NCBI RefSeq assembly: GCF_034119865.1
Contig: NZ_CP139421.1
Location: forward strand, 1,860,001 to 1,924,000
From: Algoriphagus sp. NG3
GTDB lineage: Bacteria; Bacteroidota; Bacteroidia; Cytophagales; Cyclobacteriaceae
Reading direction: 5' to 3'
Length of the DNA: 64,000 nucleotides
The notes below the pieces were generated by a model, which was not told where the DNA came from, did no database searches, and saw nothing but the letters and a program-made list of their open reading frames with translations. A program made the translations under genes and the position numbers. Positions 8,521 to 22,400 of the stretch are shown in pieces (positions within the stretch are counted from its first letter, which is position 1; the number at the start of each line of letters is the position of its first letter).

Positions 8521-8970
8521 ATGAACACAGTGATGAGAAGGAACGGTAATAACACCTTCCCAAGTTTCTTTGAAGATTTTCCTGCAAAAGGGCTATTTGA
8601 TTGGCTGGATGGCTCAGGAATCGGAAGAATGACCGATAATCCTACACTACCTAAGGTAAATATCGTCGAAACCGGAGCTGAGTATAAAGTAGAAATGGCA
8701 GTTCCGGGAATGAAAAAAGACGATTTCAAGGTAGAAATAGACAATAATACCTTGGTCATCCAGGCAGAGAGAACCGAGAATTCAGAAGAACCGGAAACCT
8801 ATTCCCGAAGAGAATTCAGTTACAGTGCCTTCAGACGCTCTTTCCATCTGCCGAATACTGTAGAAAGTGACAAAATAGAAGCACAGTATGTGGATGGAAT
8901 TTTAAAGCTGTTAATTCCTAAACGGGAAGAAGCAAAGCAAAAACCCGTAAGAACTATTCAGATTTCTTGA
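8521..8970 (+). CDS. Small heat-shock protein, Hsp20/alpha-crystallin family
   Basis: The 149-aa protein carries the alpha-crystallin domain at about residues 42-140. It starts with PKVNIVETGAEYKVEMAVPGMKKDDFKVEIDN-type strands, contains YSRREFSYSAFRRSFHLPNTV, and ends in the canonical YVDGILKLLIPKRE motif. It is an ATP-independent holdase that keeps unfolding proteins soluble in the cytoplasm. The length is typical for bacterial Hsp20. It stands alone downstream of a sigma-54-like promoter, which suggests stress-activated transcription through an enhancer-binding protein (inference). Confidence 0.95.
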   Translation: MNTVMRRNGNNTFPSFFEDFPAKGLFDWLDGSGIGRMTDNPTLPKVNIVETGAEYKVEMAVPGMKKDDFKVEIDNNTLVIQAERTENSEEPETYSRREFSYSAFRRSFHLPNTVESDKIEAQYVDGILKLLIPKREEAKQKPVRTIQIS

Positions 8971-9054
8971 ATTTAAACAGTCAGCCTATATCTATTTGGC
9001 TGGCTGTATTTATTTTTATGATAAGTATTTGTCACACCAAAAAGTATATCAAAA

Positions 9055-9297
9055 ATGGGTAAAAATTCATTTCTGAACTACTATAAAATGATTCTTGAGA
9101 AAGTTAGCTTTGACAAACACCTGCTTCAAAAAGAGTATTGGAAGGCCAAACAAGTACTACGGGAAACAGAGGTAAGAGAACTTGACTATTGGCTGAAAAA
9201 CAACGGACTGATATATCAGGTCAAAAACCTACCTGCCCATAAAGAAAAATATGCACTGGCAAAGTATCCAACCCTAAGCCGGGAATTAAGGAAATAA
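9055..9297 (+). CDS. Small conserved-looking protein of unknown function
   Basis: The 80-aa basic protein lacks a signal peptide and membrane segments. It begins FLNYYKMILEKVSFDKHLLQKEYWKA and is mostly predicted helix. It sits 84 bp after hsp20 on the same strand and is followed by a strong terminator, so it could be transcribed with hsp20 or on its own. I do not recognise a characterised family, but the gene-terminator spacing and codon use are like those of its neighbours. Confidence 0.65.
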   Translation: MGKNSFLNYYKMILEKVSFDKHLLQKEYWKAKQVLRETEVRELDYWLKNNGLIYQVKNLPAHKEKYALAKYPTLSRELRK

Positions 9298-9309
9298 ATT
9301 TTACAAAAG

Positions 9310-9343
9310 ATGGCTAGCTTAAATAACAGCTAGCCATTTTTTT
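9310..9343 (+). terminator. Intrinsic terminator
   Basis: ATGGCTAGCT (9310-9319) pairs perfectly with AGCTAGCCAT (9328-9337) across an 8-base loop, followed by a T run. It ends the hsp20/80-aa transcript. Confidence 0.9.
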
Positions 9344-9409
9344 CCAGAACCGGCAGAAAACAACATATACTACCCGCGTTTTTCGGCATGCCCTGAATAG
9401 GCTGTTTTT

Positions 9410-10372
9410 TTACCACATCACCACCTGCTGGGAATCTGTCCTTACATTGTCCCGGAAGATGTTGAATACTGCTGTAAATTCATGGATATTGCCCGGAAGA
9501 TTATAACTGGTAGCGTTAGGGAATTCGTACAGGTAGCCTATTCTTAAGCGCTTGGTCACTATTCCCATCTGGGCGTTGGTGGCGTAGTCAATCCTATGGC
9601 CTATTCCCAGCCATAGTCTATCCATCAGCAAGGCTTTTAAATTGAATTCTATATTATCATCCTGGTTCTTTTGGATACTGTACATCCCATTTAGGATCAC
9701 TGCCACATTGGTGCTAACTGCACTTCTATAGCCAGCCTGAAAAACCGAACTTGCTGGGTATGCATCCATGAATTCATCCCCTGAAGTGATTTTACCGCCA
9801 TTCACCCGGTGGATCCCATAGGAGAAATAATAGTTGGCATGGGTAAGCGCTATTCCCAGATTGAAGTCCACCACATTCATATTCGAAAACTGTCCTACAT
9901 ACTGTCCCAGCGTAGGGTCATTTTGCTCTTCAGTTGTCAGGGAATTGCCATCAAGCCGGATACTTTGGTAGTTCAGCCCTGCTCCCAGCCTGAGGTTGTG
10001 TCTTTCAGTCAATCTGATCCTGCTGGCATACCCCAAAGTCAGTTCTGTTTCCCGAAATGCCCCATAGGTATCATGTAGCAGATTTACAGAGACGGCATTC
10101 TTTCCCATTAATGCCGGATCCTCTTCTCCTGCAAGTTCCCCGAAATCCAGCTCTGTACTGAAAAAATAGGTTTTAGGAGCACCGTCCACCCCTGACCACT
10201 GGTTACGTACAAACCCCCTCACCGTGGAACCTTCGTATCCGGTCAGGCCGGGATTGTAATAGCTTTGGAAAAAATCAAAGTTAGAAATGTATTTTCTCGA
10301 CTGGGAGTAGCCTGCACTCAGCGATGAGATGAAAAGCACTGCGGTAAATAGGTGTTTTATATATTTTGTCAT
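9410..10372 (-). CDS. PorP/SprF family type IX secretion membrane protein
   Basis: I place the start at MTKYIKHLF (10370-10372), where a normal signal peptide begins and is cleaved near GYS-QS; the frame stays open 15 codons upstream. The 320-aa mature-type sequence has the family hallmarks: FDFFQSYYNPGLTG near the N-terminus, RNQWSGVDGAPKTYFF, then alternating beta strands ending in GYLYEFPN. PorP/SprF proteins are outer-membrane beta-barrel components that help individual T9SS substrates, typically gliding adhesins with type B tails, reach or stay on the surface. It lies 69 bp behind the 4074-aa substrate-like gene on the same strand, a typical substrate/SprF pairing. Confidence 0.93.
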   Translation of the reverse strand: MTKYIKHLFTAVLFISSLSAGYSQSRKYISNFDFFQSYYNPGLTGYEGSTVRGFVRNQWSGVDGAPKTYFFSTELDFGELAGEEDPALMGKNAVSVNLLHDTYGAFRETELTLGYASRIRLTERHNLRLGAGLNYQSIRLDGNSLTTEEQNDPTLGQYVGQFSNMNVVDFNLGIALTHANYYFSYGIHRVNGGKITSGDEFMDAYPASSVFQAGYRSAVSTNVAVILNGMYSIQKNQDDNIEFNLKALLMDRLWLGIGHRIDYATNAQMGIVTKRLRIGYLYEFPNATSYNLPGNIHEFTAVFNIFRDNVRTDSQQVVMW

Positions 10373-10441
10373 CTGAATAGTAGTTAAAATCCAAAAAAGG
10401 AAGCCGGGATTGTTCACCGACTTCCAACTCGAACTGAAAGG

Positions 10442-13400
10442 TTATTGGTTGAGCAGGTTAAGCATACCACGTTTTACCTCTCCTGTTTCTCCTACCTCTA
10501 TCACGTAGAGGTAAGCGCCGACCGGCATCTCTTTGCCATTGAACATTCCGTCCCATCTCACATCTGGATCCTCGGTATAGAAGAGTCTTTCTCCTCCTAC
10601 TGCAAAAACTGATATCCTCACCCCTGAATAATAGCGTAGCGCCGGCATGCCCCAGGTATCATTAACCCCGTCACCATTAGGCGTAAAAGTATTGGCGATC
10701 TCCAACTGATCCAGCGGGGTTCTTTCACGGGTAATCTGGAAGTCTTTCGTCAATACGTTTCCAGCTCTATCTGTCACCACTAGTGTGATTTCAAAACCAG
10801 TCCTGCCTTCCACCTGCTCAGCACTACTCCAGAACAGGATACCATCCAGTACTTCGAAGTACTGGTTGTCATTTACTCCTTCAGGAAGGCTAAACATATG
10901 CTGGTCATCCAACGGATCCAGTACTGTAAAAGCTCCTATCTCTTGGAAGAATTGATCAGGTACCGCTACAAAACTATTTTGGCTGAGTGTCACATCTTCA
11001 GGCGCAGGCTTGGCAAGCACAATCACTTCCAGCAGTGGCTGAAGATCCTCAGGATTGAACAGGCCTGCTGGGATTTCCACTGTTCCATAGTAGATGCTAG
11101 TTCCAATATTCAATGGATTATACCCTTCCAGATCCCATTGCACAGCAAGGTTGATAAATTCTCCTTTAGCTGTGATCAAAACCACTTCATTAGGGACTTT
11201 TAACTCAGCTGCCGCAGTTCCCCAAGGGGTTTCTATACTTTGGCTAACAAATTCTATAACAGATCTTTCATTAACATAATCCGGCACACCGTCTCCATCA
11301 GTATCTCTGAAATCGTTTGGATCATCAGGGTCTGTTCCCTGCCGTTCTTCTACATAATCCGGTACTTTGTCGCCATCACTATCTAAATAATCACCTGCAT
11401 CATCTGGATCTGTACCCTCAATCTCTTCCACATAATCCGGTACGCCATCCCCATCCGTATCCACATAATCTGTAGGATCATCAGGGTCAGTGTCCTGCTC
11501 CTCTTCCACATTATCTGGTACACCGTCACCATCACTATCCAAATTTGCAGGCTCAGTGATTATAAAGTTTGCTCCTGCAAACTCTATCGTATAATTGGAT
11601 CCCGCGTCTAGACTGCCAAGGTTGATCGAGTAAGACCCTACGTCCTCTCCAGCGTTTCGGTTTAAGGAACCTGTTATTACACTCTCGTCTTCACCAGCCA
11701 CAAAGCCAGAGGCAGTATAGGTAAGTTCGGGGTCGGCAGTCCCTACTTCTTTACTTTGGCCTCGATCCACAGTAATATATAGCATAGCCGGAGTGACCGT
11801 CAGATCTGCTGTCAATACCAAGGTGGTGAAATTGCTACCTGAAATGGTTGCAGTTACCTCCTGCGTTCCAACATCCGTTCTGCTGTTGCTCGTATAGGCT
11901 ACCGAAGTTCCGGCAGGTAGAGTTCCTGAAATCGCCAGAGACTTGGCTGTGCCGTCGAAGACAAAGCTGCCGTCCTCGAAGGTGATTCCTGAAACATCTG
12001 CAGGGGTTACCGTTAGATCGGCTGTCAATACTAATGCATTGTAATTCGATCCTGTGATCGTTGCTGTCACTTCCTGTGTTCCCACATCCGTTCTGCTGTT
12101 GTTGGTATAGGCTACCGAAGTTCCGGCAGGTAGAGTTCCTGAAATCGCAAGCGACTTGGCTGTGCCGTCGAAGACAAAGCTGCCGTCATCAAACGTGATT
12201 CCTGAAACATCTGCAGGGGTTACCGTTAGATCGGCTGTCAATACTAATGTATTGTAGTTCGATCCGCTGATCGTAGCTGTCACTTCCTGGGTACCCACAA
12301 CCGTTCTGCTGTTGTCGGTATAGGCTACTGAAGTTCCATCTGGCAAGGTGCCTGTTATTGCAAGGGACTTCGCAGTTCCGTCAAAGACAAAGCTACCGTC
12401 CTCCAAGGTGATTCCTGAAACATCAGCCGGAGTGACCGTCAGATCAGCAGTAAGCACCAAGGTGATGAAATTGCTACCTGTAATGGTCGCCGTCACTTCT
12501 TGTGTGCCCACATCCGTTCTGCTGTTGTCGGTATAGGCTACTGAAGTTCCATCTGGCAAGGTGCCTGTTATTGCAAGGGACTTCGCAGTTCCGTCAAAGA
12601 CAAAGCTGCCGTCATTGAAGGTGATTCCTGAAACATCAGCCGGAGTGACCGTCAGGTCTGCCGTCAATACCAGTGTATTGTAGTTCGAACCAGTAATCGT
12701 CGCCATCACTTCCTGGGTTCCCACATCCGTTCTGCTGTTGTTGGTATAGGCTACCGAAGTTCCGGCAGGCAAGGCTCCTGTAATTGCCAGTGACTTGACG
12801 GAACCGTCATAGACAAAGGTGCCGTCCTCGAAGGTGATGTCTGTAATCTCTGCCGGAGTGATGGTCAGGTCTGCCGTCAATACCAGGGTATTGTAATTTG
12901 AACCTGTAATAGTAGCTGTCACTTCTTGGGTTCCCACATCCGTTCTGCTGTTGTTGGTGTAGGCCACCGAAGTTCCAGCAGGAAGGGTTCCTGAAACAGC
13001 CAGAGACTTGTCTGTGCCGTCAAAGACAAAGCTGCCGTCCTCGAAGGTGATTCCTGAAACATCTGCAGGGGTTATCGTCAGATCTGCTGTCAATACCAAG
13101 GTGGTGAAATTGCTACCTGAAATGGTTGCAGTTACCTCCTGCGTACCCACAACCGTTCTGCTGTTGTCGGTATAGGCTACTGAAGTTCCATCTGGCAAGG
13201 TGCCTGTTATTGCAAGGGACTTCGCACTTCCGTCAAAGACAAAGCTGCCGTCATTGAAGGTGATATCTGAAACATCAGCCGGAGTGACCGTCAGATCAGC
13301 AGTAAGCACCAAGGTGATGAAATTGCTACCTGTAATGGTCGCCGTCACTTCTTGTGTGCCCACAACCGTTCTGCTGTTGTTGGTATAGGCTACCGAGGTT

Positions 13401-16400
13401 CCATCAGGCAGGGTTCCTGAAACAGCCAGAGACTTGGCTGTGCCGTCAAAGACAAAGCTGCCGTCCTCGAAGGTGATTCCTGAAACATCTGCCGGAGTGA
13501 CCGTCAGATCTGCTGTCAATACCAAGGAGGTGAAATTGCTACCTGAAATGGTTGCAGTTACCTCCTGCGTACCCACATCCGTTCTGCTGTTGTTGGTATA
13601 GGCTACCGAAGTGCCGGCAGGAAGGGTTCCTGTGATCGCAAGCGACTTCGCTGTGCCGTCATAGACAAAGCTTGCATCCTCGAATGTGATTCCTGAAACA
13701 CCCGCCGGAGTGACCGTCAGGTCTGCCGTCAATACCAAGGTGGTGAAATTGCTACCTGAAATGGTTGCAGTTACCTCCTGCGTACCCACATCCGTTCTGC
13801 TGTTGTTGGTATAGGCTACCGAAGTTCCGGCAGGTAGAGTTCCTGTGATCGCAAGCGACTTGGCTGTGCCGTCGAAGACAAAGCTGCCGTCATCAAACGT
13901 GATTCCTGAAACATCTGCCGGAGTGACCGTCAGATCTGCTGTCAATACCAAGGTGGTGAAATTGCTACCTGAAATGGTTGCAGTTACCTCCTGCGTACCC
14001 ACATCCGTTCTGCTGTTGTTGGTATAGGCTACCGAAGTTCCGGCAGGTAGAGTTCCTGTGATCGCAAGCGACTTGGCTGTGCCGTCGAAGACAAAGCTGC
14101 CGTCATCAAACGTGATTCCTGAAACATCTGCAGGGGTTATCGTCAGATCTGCTGTCAATACCAAGGTGGTGAAATTGCTACCTGAAATGGTTGCAGTTAC
14201 CTCCTGCGTACCCACATCCGTTCTGCTGTTGTTGGTATAGGCTACCGAAGTTCCGGCAGGTAGAGTTCCTGTGATCGCAAGCGACTTGGCTGTGCCGTCG
14301 AAGACAAAGCTGCCGTCATCAAACGTGATTCCTGAAACATCTGCAGGGGTTATCGTCAGATCTGCTGTCAATACCAGGGTATTGTAATTTGAACCTGTAA
14401 TAGTAGCTGTCACTTCTTGGGTTCCCACATCCGTTCTGCTGTTATTGGTGTAGGCCACCGAAGTGCCGGCAGGAAGGGTTCCAGTAATTGCCAATGATTT
14501 GGCAGTGCCGTCAAAGACAAAACTGCCGTCCTCGAAAGTTATTCCTGTAATCTCTGCCGGAGTGATGGTCAGGTCTGCCGTCAATACCAGGGTATTGTAA
14601 TTTGAACCTGTAATAGTAGCTGTCACTTCTTGGGTTCCAACATCCGTTCTGCTGTTATTGGGGTAGGCCACTGAAGCTCCTGCCGGAAGTGTTCCTGTGA
14701 TTGCCAGTGATTTGGCCATGCCGTCATACACAAAACTGCCATCATCGAAAGTGATTCCGGTAATATCTGCAGGAGTAACCGTCAGATCTGCTGTCAATAC
14801 CAAAGTGGTGAAATTGCTACCTGAAATGGTTGCAGTTACCTCCTGCGTACCCACATCCGTTCTGCTGTTGTTGGTATAGGCTATCGAAGTTCCGGCAGGT
14901 AGAGTTCCTGTGATCGCAAGCGACTTGGCTGTGCCGTCGAAGACAAAGCTGCCGTCATCAAACGTGATTCCTGAAACATCTGCAGGGGTTATCGTCAGAT
15001 CTGCTGTCAATACCAAGGTGGTGAAATTGCTACCTGAAATGGTTGCAGTTACCTCCTGCGTACCCACATCCGTTCTGCTGTTGTTGGTATAGGCTACCGA
15101 AGTTCCGGCAGGTAGAGTTCCTGTGATCGCAAGCGACTTGGCTGTGCCGTCGAAGACAAAGCTGCCGTCATCAAACGTGATTCCTGAAACATCTGCAGGG
15201 GTTATCGTCAGATCTGCTGTCAATACTAATGTATTGTAGTTCGATCCGCTGATCGTAGCTGTCACTTCTTGGGTTCCCACCTCCGTTCTGCTGTTATTGG
15301 TATAGGCTACCGAAGTTCCGGCAGGCAGGGTACCCGTAATCGCAAGCGACTTGACTGAACCGTCATAGACAAAGCCGCCGTCCTCGAAGGTGATTTCTGA
15401 AACATCAGCCGGAGTGATGGTCAGGTCTGCCGTCAATACCAGGGTATTGTAATTTGAACCTGTAATAGTAGCTGTCACTTCTTGGGTTCCAACATCCGTT
15501 CTGCTGTTATTGGTATAGGCTACCGAGGTTCCATCAGGCAGGGTTCCTGAAACAGCCAGAGACTTGGCTGTGCCGTCAAAGACAAAGCTGCCGTCCTCGA
15601 AGGTGATTCCTGAAACATCTGCCGGAGTGATGGTCAGGTCTGCCGTCAATACGAGGGTTGCGTAATTCGAACCCGTAATGGTGGCCGTCACTTCTTGGGT
15701 TCCCACATCCGTTCTGCTGTTATTGGTATAGGCTACCGAAGTGCCGGCAGGAAGGGTTCCTGTGATCGCAAGCGACTTCGCTGTGCCGTCATAGACAAAG
15801 CTTGCATCCTCGAAGGTGATTTCTGAAACATCTGCCGGAGTGATCGTCAGATCTGCTGTCAATACCAGTGTAGTAAAGTTCGCCCCTGTAATCGTGGCTG
15901 TTGCTTCCTGAGTCCCCACATTTGTCCTTGTATTGTCTGAATAAGCTACACTTGTTCCTGCCGGAAGTGTCCCTGTGGTTTCAATGGTTTTCTCTGTTCC
16001 ATCAAAGGTAAAGCTGCCATCATCGAAGGTGATTCCGGTAATATCTGTAGGGATGACCTCAAAGTCTGCACTTGTAAAATCAATCGTGTAGTTGTCACCT
16101 GCATCTAAAGTTCCTTGCTGAATTGCATAGGAGCCGACATTTTCACCTGCAACCCTTTCCAAAGCTCCTGTCAGCACACTTTCATCATCCCCTCCTTCAA
16201 AACCGGTAGCTGTATAGGTAAACACAGGATCGGCTTCTCCATAAAATTTACTCTGTCCAGCAACAACTGTGATCTCCAGTATCTTTTTCGACGTGTTAAA
16301 AACCACTTCATTACCGTAAGTAGTAATACCATTTTGGTTAGTGCTGTATGCTCTAGCATAATATGAAGTATTGACCTGCAGGCCTGAAACGACCTCACTG

Positions 16401-19400
16401 AAGATATTTCCTGTCAAAGTCATTATCACTTTGGTGTCTGAAATATCAGGATTGGAAATGGTCGCATAGACAATTCCTGTTTCCTGTGCACAATCCAAAC
16501 CACCCAGCAATTCCCCACCCAGCTCAGCACTCGAATGGCTTATTGAGGACGGGTTGGAGGTAGAAAGAACTGCTGGTATTGGCTCAGTAATCTCAACTGA
16601 CTTTGTTACCGAACATCCGTTCGCATCGGTGATTATCACGGAGTAATTTCCCGCAGAAATCCCACTTATTTCTGCTGTAGAAGCCCCATTGCTCCATTCA
16701 TAAGTAAATGGCGCCAGACCTTCATTTGGAGTAATCGTAATAGAGCCGTCAAAACCTCCATCACAAGTCACATCAGTCTTTGAAATAGACACATCCAATA
16801 AATTAACCTGAATCAGACCTGTCTTTGTCAGGGTTCTGGAACAACCATCTAAGTCATTTACAGTTAATTTGACTGTGTAGGTTCCAGCGCTAGCATAGTC
16901 GTGGGTTGGGTTTTGCAGAGTAGAAGTTGAGCCATCTCCAAAATCCCATAAAAAAGAAATCGGAGGTGAGGAATAAGTCGATAAATTAGTAAATTCCACA
17001 GTAAGAGGACCGCATCCCTCGGTGATATCTGTAGAGAAGTCAACATCAGGGCCTATAACCTGAATATAGTTGTTCTTTGTTATTGTTTTGGAACAAGCCC
17101 CACCAGTCGTCGTTAAGACTACAGCGTAATTACCAGGCTGTTCATAAATGTGGGTTGGGTTCTGATCAGTTGAAGTGTTTCCATCCCCAAAATCCCAATT
17201 CCAACTTTCTGCCCCAACAGATAAGTCCTCAAAACCAACTTCCAGTGGACCACAACCAAAAGCTACATTTGCATTAAAGTCAGCGCTCAACTCATAATTG
17301 GAGAAAACTTTCTCGATTGTAGAAGAACATCCATATTCTGTATCCGTCACTGTGAGTTTTACAGTAAAATCCCCATAAGTTGTGTAGGAATGGATAGGGT
17401 TTTGGGCAGTACTTGATGATCCGTCCCCAAAATCCCATGCCCATACATCTGCAGAGATGGATTGATCAGTAAAGAAAACCGTCATTGGAGCAGTGCAACC
17501 TTCAGTAGGACTGAAAATAAAATCAGCCTGGGCATTACATTCGTTTTGATCAATGGTGATGGACAAAGCGGCAGAAGGTAAACTTACATTACCTGCAGCA
17601 TCTGTAGCCGTAGCCGTGATTGCATAAGTCCCATCAACCATAAGAGCAGATGTAAAATCCCAATTGCCCGAACCGTCCGCAGTGGTGGTACCCAAAGAAC
17701 TTCCATCTCCGAATACTTCCACAGTAGCATTAGCTTCGGCTGTTCCTGCGAATGTGGGTGTATTGTCCGCGGTGATATTATCGGTATTGCTTACACCGGT
17801 ATCACTTGCATCTGTCAGATCAGGTGTGGATGGACTCGCAGGTGCTGTTTGGTCTAAAGTTGCATTATTTGCTGAAACAATACCTCCTTCATTATCCCCC
17901 TCGTCTGTCAAAGTGACTTCAACAGTTAAAACACCATCCGTTAATGTGCTAACATCCACAGGAATCTGCTGCACTGCACTAGTAACCGACAAAGAACCAG
18001 TGATAGTAGCTGTATTGCCGTCCCCACTGCTCGAAATACTGTAATCTGCCACAGTATTTACTTCTGCATTCGATAGTGTAAATGAAGTATTTGAAGATTC
18101 AATGGCATTGATCAGAAGATCATCCCAACCCACAGCATAACCTGTAGGAGCGGTAGCATCTTTGGTCACAGTCGTAGTAGCGTCCGCTCCTACATTCCCA
18201 GCTGTATCTGTCAAACTAACAGTCAAGGTAATGGTGCCGTCTCCTAATGATGTCAAGTCATACCCTGCCCCGGCGTTGTCGAAAACCTGGGTTTCCGAGC
18301 TTACCGATGCTGTTCCAGTGATCGGTGCCCCGCTGGTAGAGGAGCTGAATTCGTAACTTAGTATAGAGCCGATTTCAAGTGGAGAGCCTTCAAATGCCAC
18401 TGTTTCGACATTGGAAGAATTAATGATTGATTGACTGCCAAGTTCAAATGAAACAGCATAGCCACTTGGCGCTACCGCATCTACCAATACCTGATCGGTA
18501 ACTCCTACGCTATTTAAGGTGAGGTTGGCGTTGTTGCCAGCCGCATCCCTTATAGTCCCGCCATTTAGTGATAAACTTCCTATGACAATTCCATTATCAT
18601 CCAGATCACCGGACTGAACAGTATAACTGAAAACCAATGCACTTGAACCTGAACCTGATACAAAAACAGCCTGCTGGGTTTGTGCGCCAATACTTATACT
18701 GATTTGTGGATTGCCTGTCACCATAACCGCTTCGGAGAAGTTAACCGTAAATTCAAGTGTTTCTCCTGCCACATAGGTTTGGTCGGCTGGTACTGAAACG
18801 CTGGCTATCACCGGAATGACCCCATCAATCTGTATATCCTTTTGACCTGAAATGGAGTTGGGGGATCCTACTGGAGGCAGGCTGATAATTGCAGCATCTC
18901 CTGAACTATTTTCTATAGTGGCACCATTAAGTACCAATGCGTTGGTGGATGTATAATCCAAATCGGAAGAGACATCTCCAGGCTGAACGGTGTAGTTAAA
19001 AACCAAAGAACTGCTTCCTGAGCCACTTATGTAGCTCACTTCCCGATCTGTACCCCCTGTCTCCAAGGTTAAGGTTGGCTCTCCAACAGCAGTATTTACT
19101 GTGACAGCTTGATCAAAATCGACCAAAATGGAAAGCTCATCTCCCACTTTATATATACCGTTTACAGCACTGCTTGTGACCAAGGTTACTATTGGATTGA
19201 CAGAGTTCACGGTTATTGAAACTACATCAGTGTCCGTTTGTACACCACCAGAGCCTGAAAAACCTTGGTCATTGGATGTAATGGAGAGGCTTGCAAGGCC
19301 ATTAAAACCGGCAATAGGACTAAAAATCAAACCGTCTAGGGCAGTATTGATATCATCGATTGTCCCTACAAAGACCATAGTACCATCATTCACTCCAGAA

Positions 19401-22400
19401 CCTTGGGTGAAAGTAAGCCCCCCAGTACCGGATAATGATATCAACCCATTGGTTGCGGTGAGTGAGATCTGTATTGCATTTGCTCCTGCATCCACATCAC
19501 TTGCGCTGATCTGGTTTCCATTGCCACTGGAGAAAACCAAAGCCGCGTCCTGATCAGTTTGCTGTGGTCCCGGAACAGTGTTAACAGGAGCATCATTCAC
19601 CGCGGTGACTGTAAGGGTAACATTCGTTTGATCAGTCAAGGAACCGCCAGAACCGGTATTTCCATTATCAGTAATACTGATATTTAGATTCACATCCGAA
19701 GTAGCATTTAATGCGGTTGTAAATGTCAATTCACCGTTAGAAATAAATGCATTGATATCAGATAAACTCCCTTCCAAAATCAAAGACGTTGAAGTGCCAC
19801 CAACAGTCACACCATTTCCCGAAATGGCAGATAAAGTTCCGCTACCCACTTCGAAGGTAGCCTGCACATCCGATGAACCTGCATCTACATCAGTAAAGCT
19901 TATTCCAGTTAATGCTTCAGGCTCGTCTTCGAACACAGAAATGGTTAAAGGAGCAGTGATGACCGGAGCATCGTTGACTCCTTGGATGCTGAGTTCAAAG
20001 GAATCATAAACAGTTCCCCCGTTTCCATCATTCGCAATAACTTCTATGGTTATCAAACCAGTATCATCATTTCCTGGTGTTCCACTGAACGTTCTTGTCA
20101 AAGGATCAAAATCCAACCAGGCAGGAAGTGGATCTCCTCCTGTTTGCTGGGCTGAATACGTCAGCACATCACCTACATCAATATCACTGAAGGTGTTAGC
20201 TGCAAACTGGAAGCTGAACATTACCCCTTCTGTTGCATTCTGATTTGGAATAGGGTTGGCCACCGTTGGCGCATCATTGACATTTGCTACTGTTATATTA
20301 AATGTATCAGTAATAGCGCCCCCATTTTCATCATCTGCAGTCACATCAATACTGACAGTACCTACATGGGAATTTAAAGGAGTTCCACTAAAGGTTCGGG
20401 TTGCTGGATTGAAGCTGAGCCAAGCCGGTAGTGCTCCACCACCTGACAATTGCGCCGAGTACGTCAAATCATCCCCATCTACATCTTGGAAGGTATTAAT
20501 GGCAAACTGGAAGCTTAATTCTTCACCTTGGTCTATATTCTGATTCGGAATAGGATTGACTACAGTTGGTGCTTCATTGACATCGGTAATGCTTATACTA
20601 AAAGGAAGCTCCAGAAATAACCCTCCTGAGTCAGTCACCCGAACACGGATGGAATAGCTGTTCTTTGTTTCAAAATCAAAGACTTCCCCTGTTAGAAGTT
20701 CATCTCCTGTCAAAGTAAAGGAGTCGTTATCCTCATCTCCTGCCCCATCCGCAAAAGTATATACAAAGGTATCCCCGGCATTCGGGTCAACAGCCGAGAA
20801 TGTTCCAACGGTTGTTCCTGTAGCCTCATTTTCAGCTACACTGCTATTGTCCAACAAAATCTCGGATGGACTTTCATTAACTTCATCTACTGTGACAGTG
20901 AATGGTTTTTCGAAAGTCAATCCTCCGGAATCAGTTACCCGAACACGGATGGAATAGCTGTTCTTTGTTTCAAAATCAAATACAGCTGCAGTACGGAGTT
21001 CATTTCCTGATATACTGAATGCTGAATTATCAGTATCCCCCGTGCCAGAAACTAAGGTAAAAGTAAATGTATCCCCATTGTCCACATCTAAAGCGGAAAA
21101 CAAGCCTACGACTGTGCCTATAGTTTCGTTTTCTGCCACACTGTTATTATCCAGAAGTATGTCGGTAGGGGCATCATTGACAGGGGTAATATTGACACTA
21201 ATAGTACCGACTGGAATATCCGTTCCACCCCCTGACCCAGTATTTCCGTTGTCGTTTATGGAAAGGTTTACAGAAGCTGCCCCGTTTCCACTGAGATTGG
21301 CATCAGGTCTGAAATATATATTTGAAGGGATATTTATATAATTGTTTAAGTCGGTCAGGTTGCCTGTGAATGTCGCTTCATTGGTAAGCTGACCGGTAAG
21401 TGTAATTCCAGGACCTGCGGCGTAATCAAAAATCCCTCCTGTAGCTTCTAATTTCAGTGTCAGTTCCCCGCTCCCGGCATCGATATCGCTGATTGTGGCT
21501 GATGAAATATCAAGAGGGTCTTCTGTTGCATCTTCAGTTACTGTAATAGTGGAAGGCAAACCGGTGATGTTCGGAGGATCATTGACTCCTGCGATATCAA
21601 ACGATACAGTTGCTGTGTTGGAATTGACCGTTCCGTCATTTGAGAAAAAAGATATCGTACCTGCATTGGTGCCAAATAAATTTGGGGTTGGCGTAAATGT
21701 GGCCGCATCAAGTGCCATATTGATATTGGCCAAGGTACCGGAAGCCGTGAAGTTGGCTGAACCATTTCCCCCGCCTCCAAAAGTAATCCCTGTAGTTCCC
21801 AAAGAGACAGTTCCACCGGAGACAGTAAATGTTACCGTCTGATTGTCACCATCGGCATCATTGACCTGGATATTGTTTGCCAAGGCCACGTTGATAGCGT
21901 CTTCCGTCACACTGGGTGCTGAAGGAGCTGTGGCAACTGGTGCAGAATTAGCTGCTGTGGCCAACAATCTAAAATTATCAATGGCCCATTCTTCTGTGTA
22001 AGAGTTATTTGAAGATGCCCTCAAACGTAGTGAAAGCGTACTTCCCGATCCTGGAATTGTTTTGGTAAACTCGTTAAAAGCTTTGGTCAATACCGTGCCA
22101 TTCCCTATGCCATCAAAATTGGTGTCATCCGCCAATTGCTTGTACTGATTTAAAATAATATCAGGTCCAGGAGGTTGGGCTCCTGAATTGGCTCTAAAAT
22201 CTATCAATTTTTGATACGCCGCCCCATCAATACTGTACTCGACGGTCACATAGTCATCATGTGAAAAGCCAAACAAGATGCTTTCCCATGCAGCATACGT
22301 TGACTGTGCTGCAAATAAGCCTTGAAAAGTGATGTTGTTTTTTCCGGAAATATCGATGCCGCTCCAAACGATTGTTTGTTCTGCGTTTCCAAATGCATCA

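Noticed and set aside
12348..15092. Regular 60-62-codon plus-strand ORFs in the repeat array
   Set aside because: They recur with the 213-bp coding repeat and are antisense shadows of the MBG domains.
11786..16045. CRISPR-like regular spacing
   Set aside because: The repeat unit is the whole 213 bp and encodes a protein domain; there are no unique spacers.
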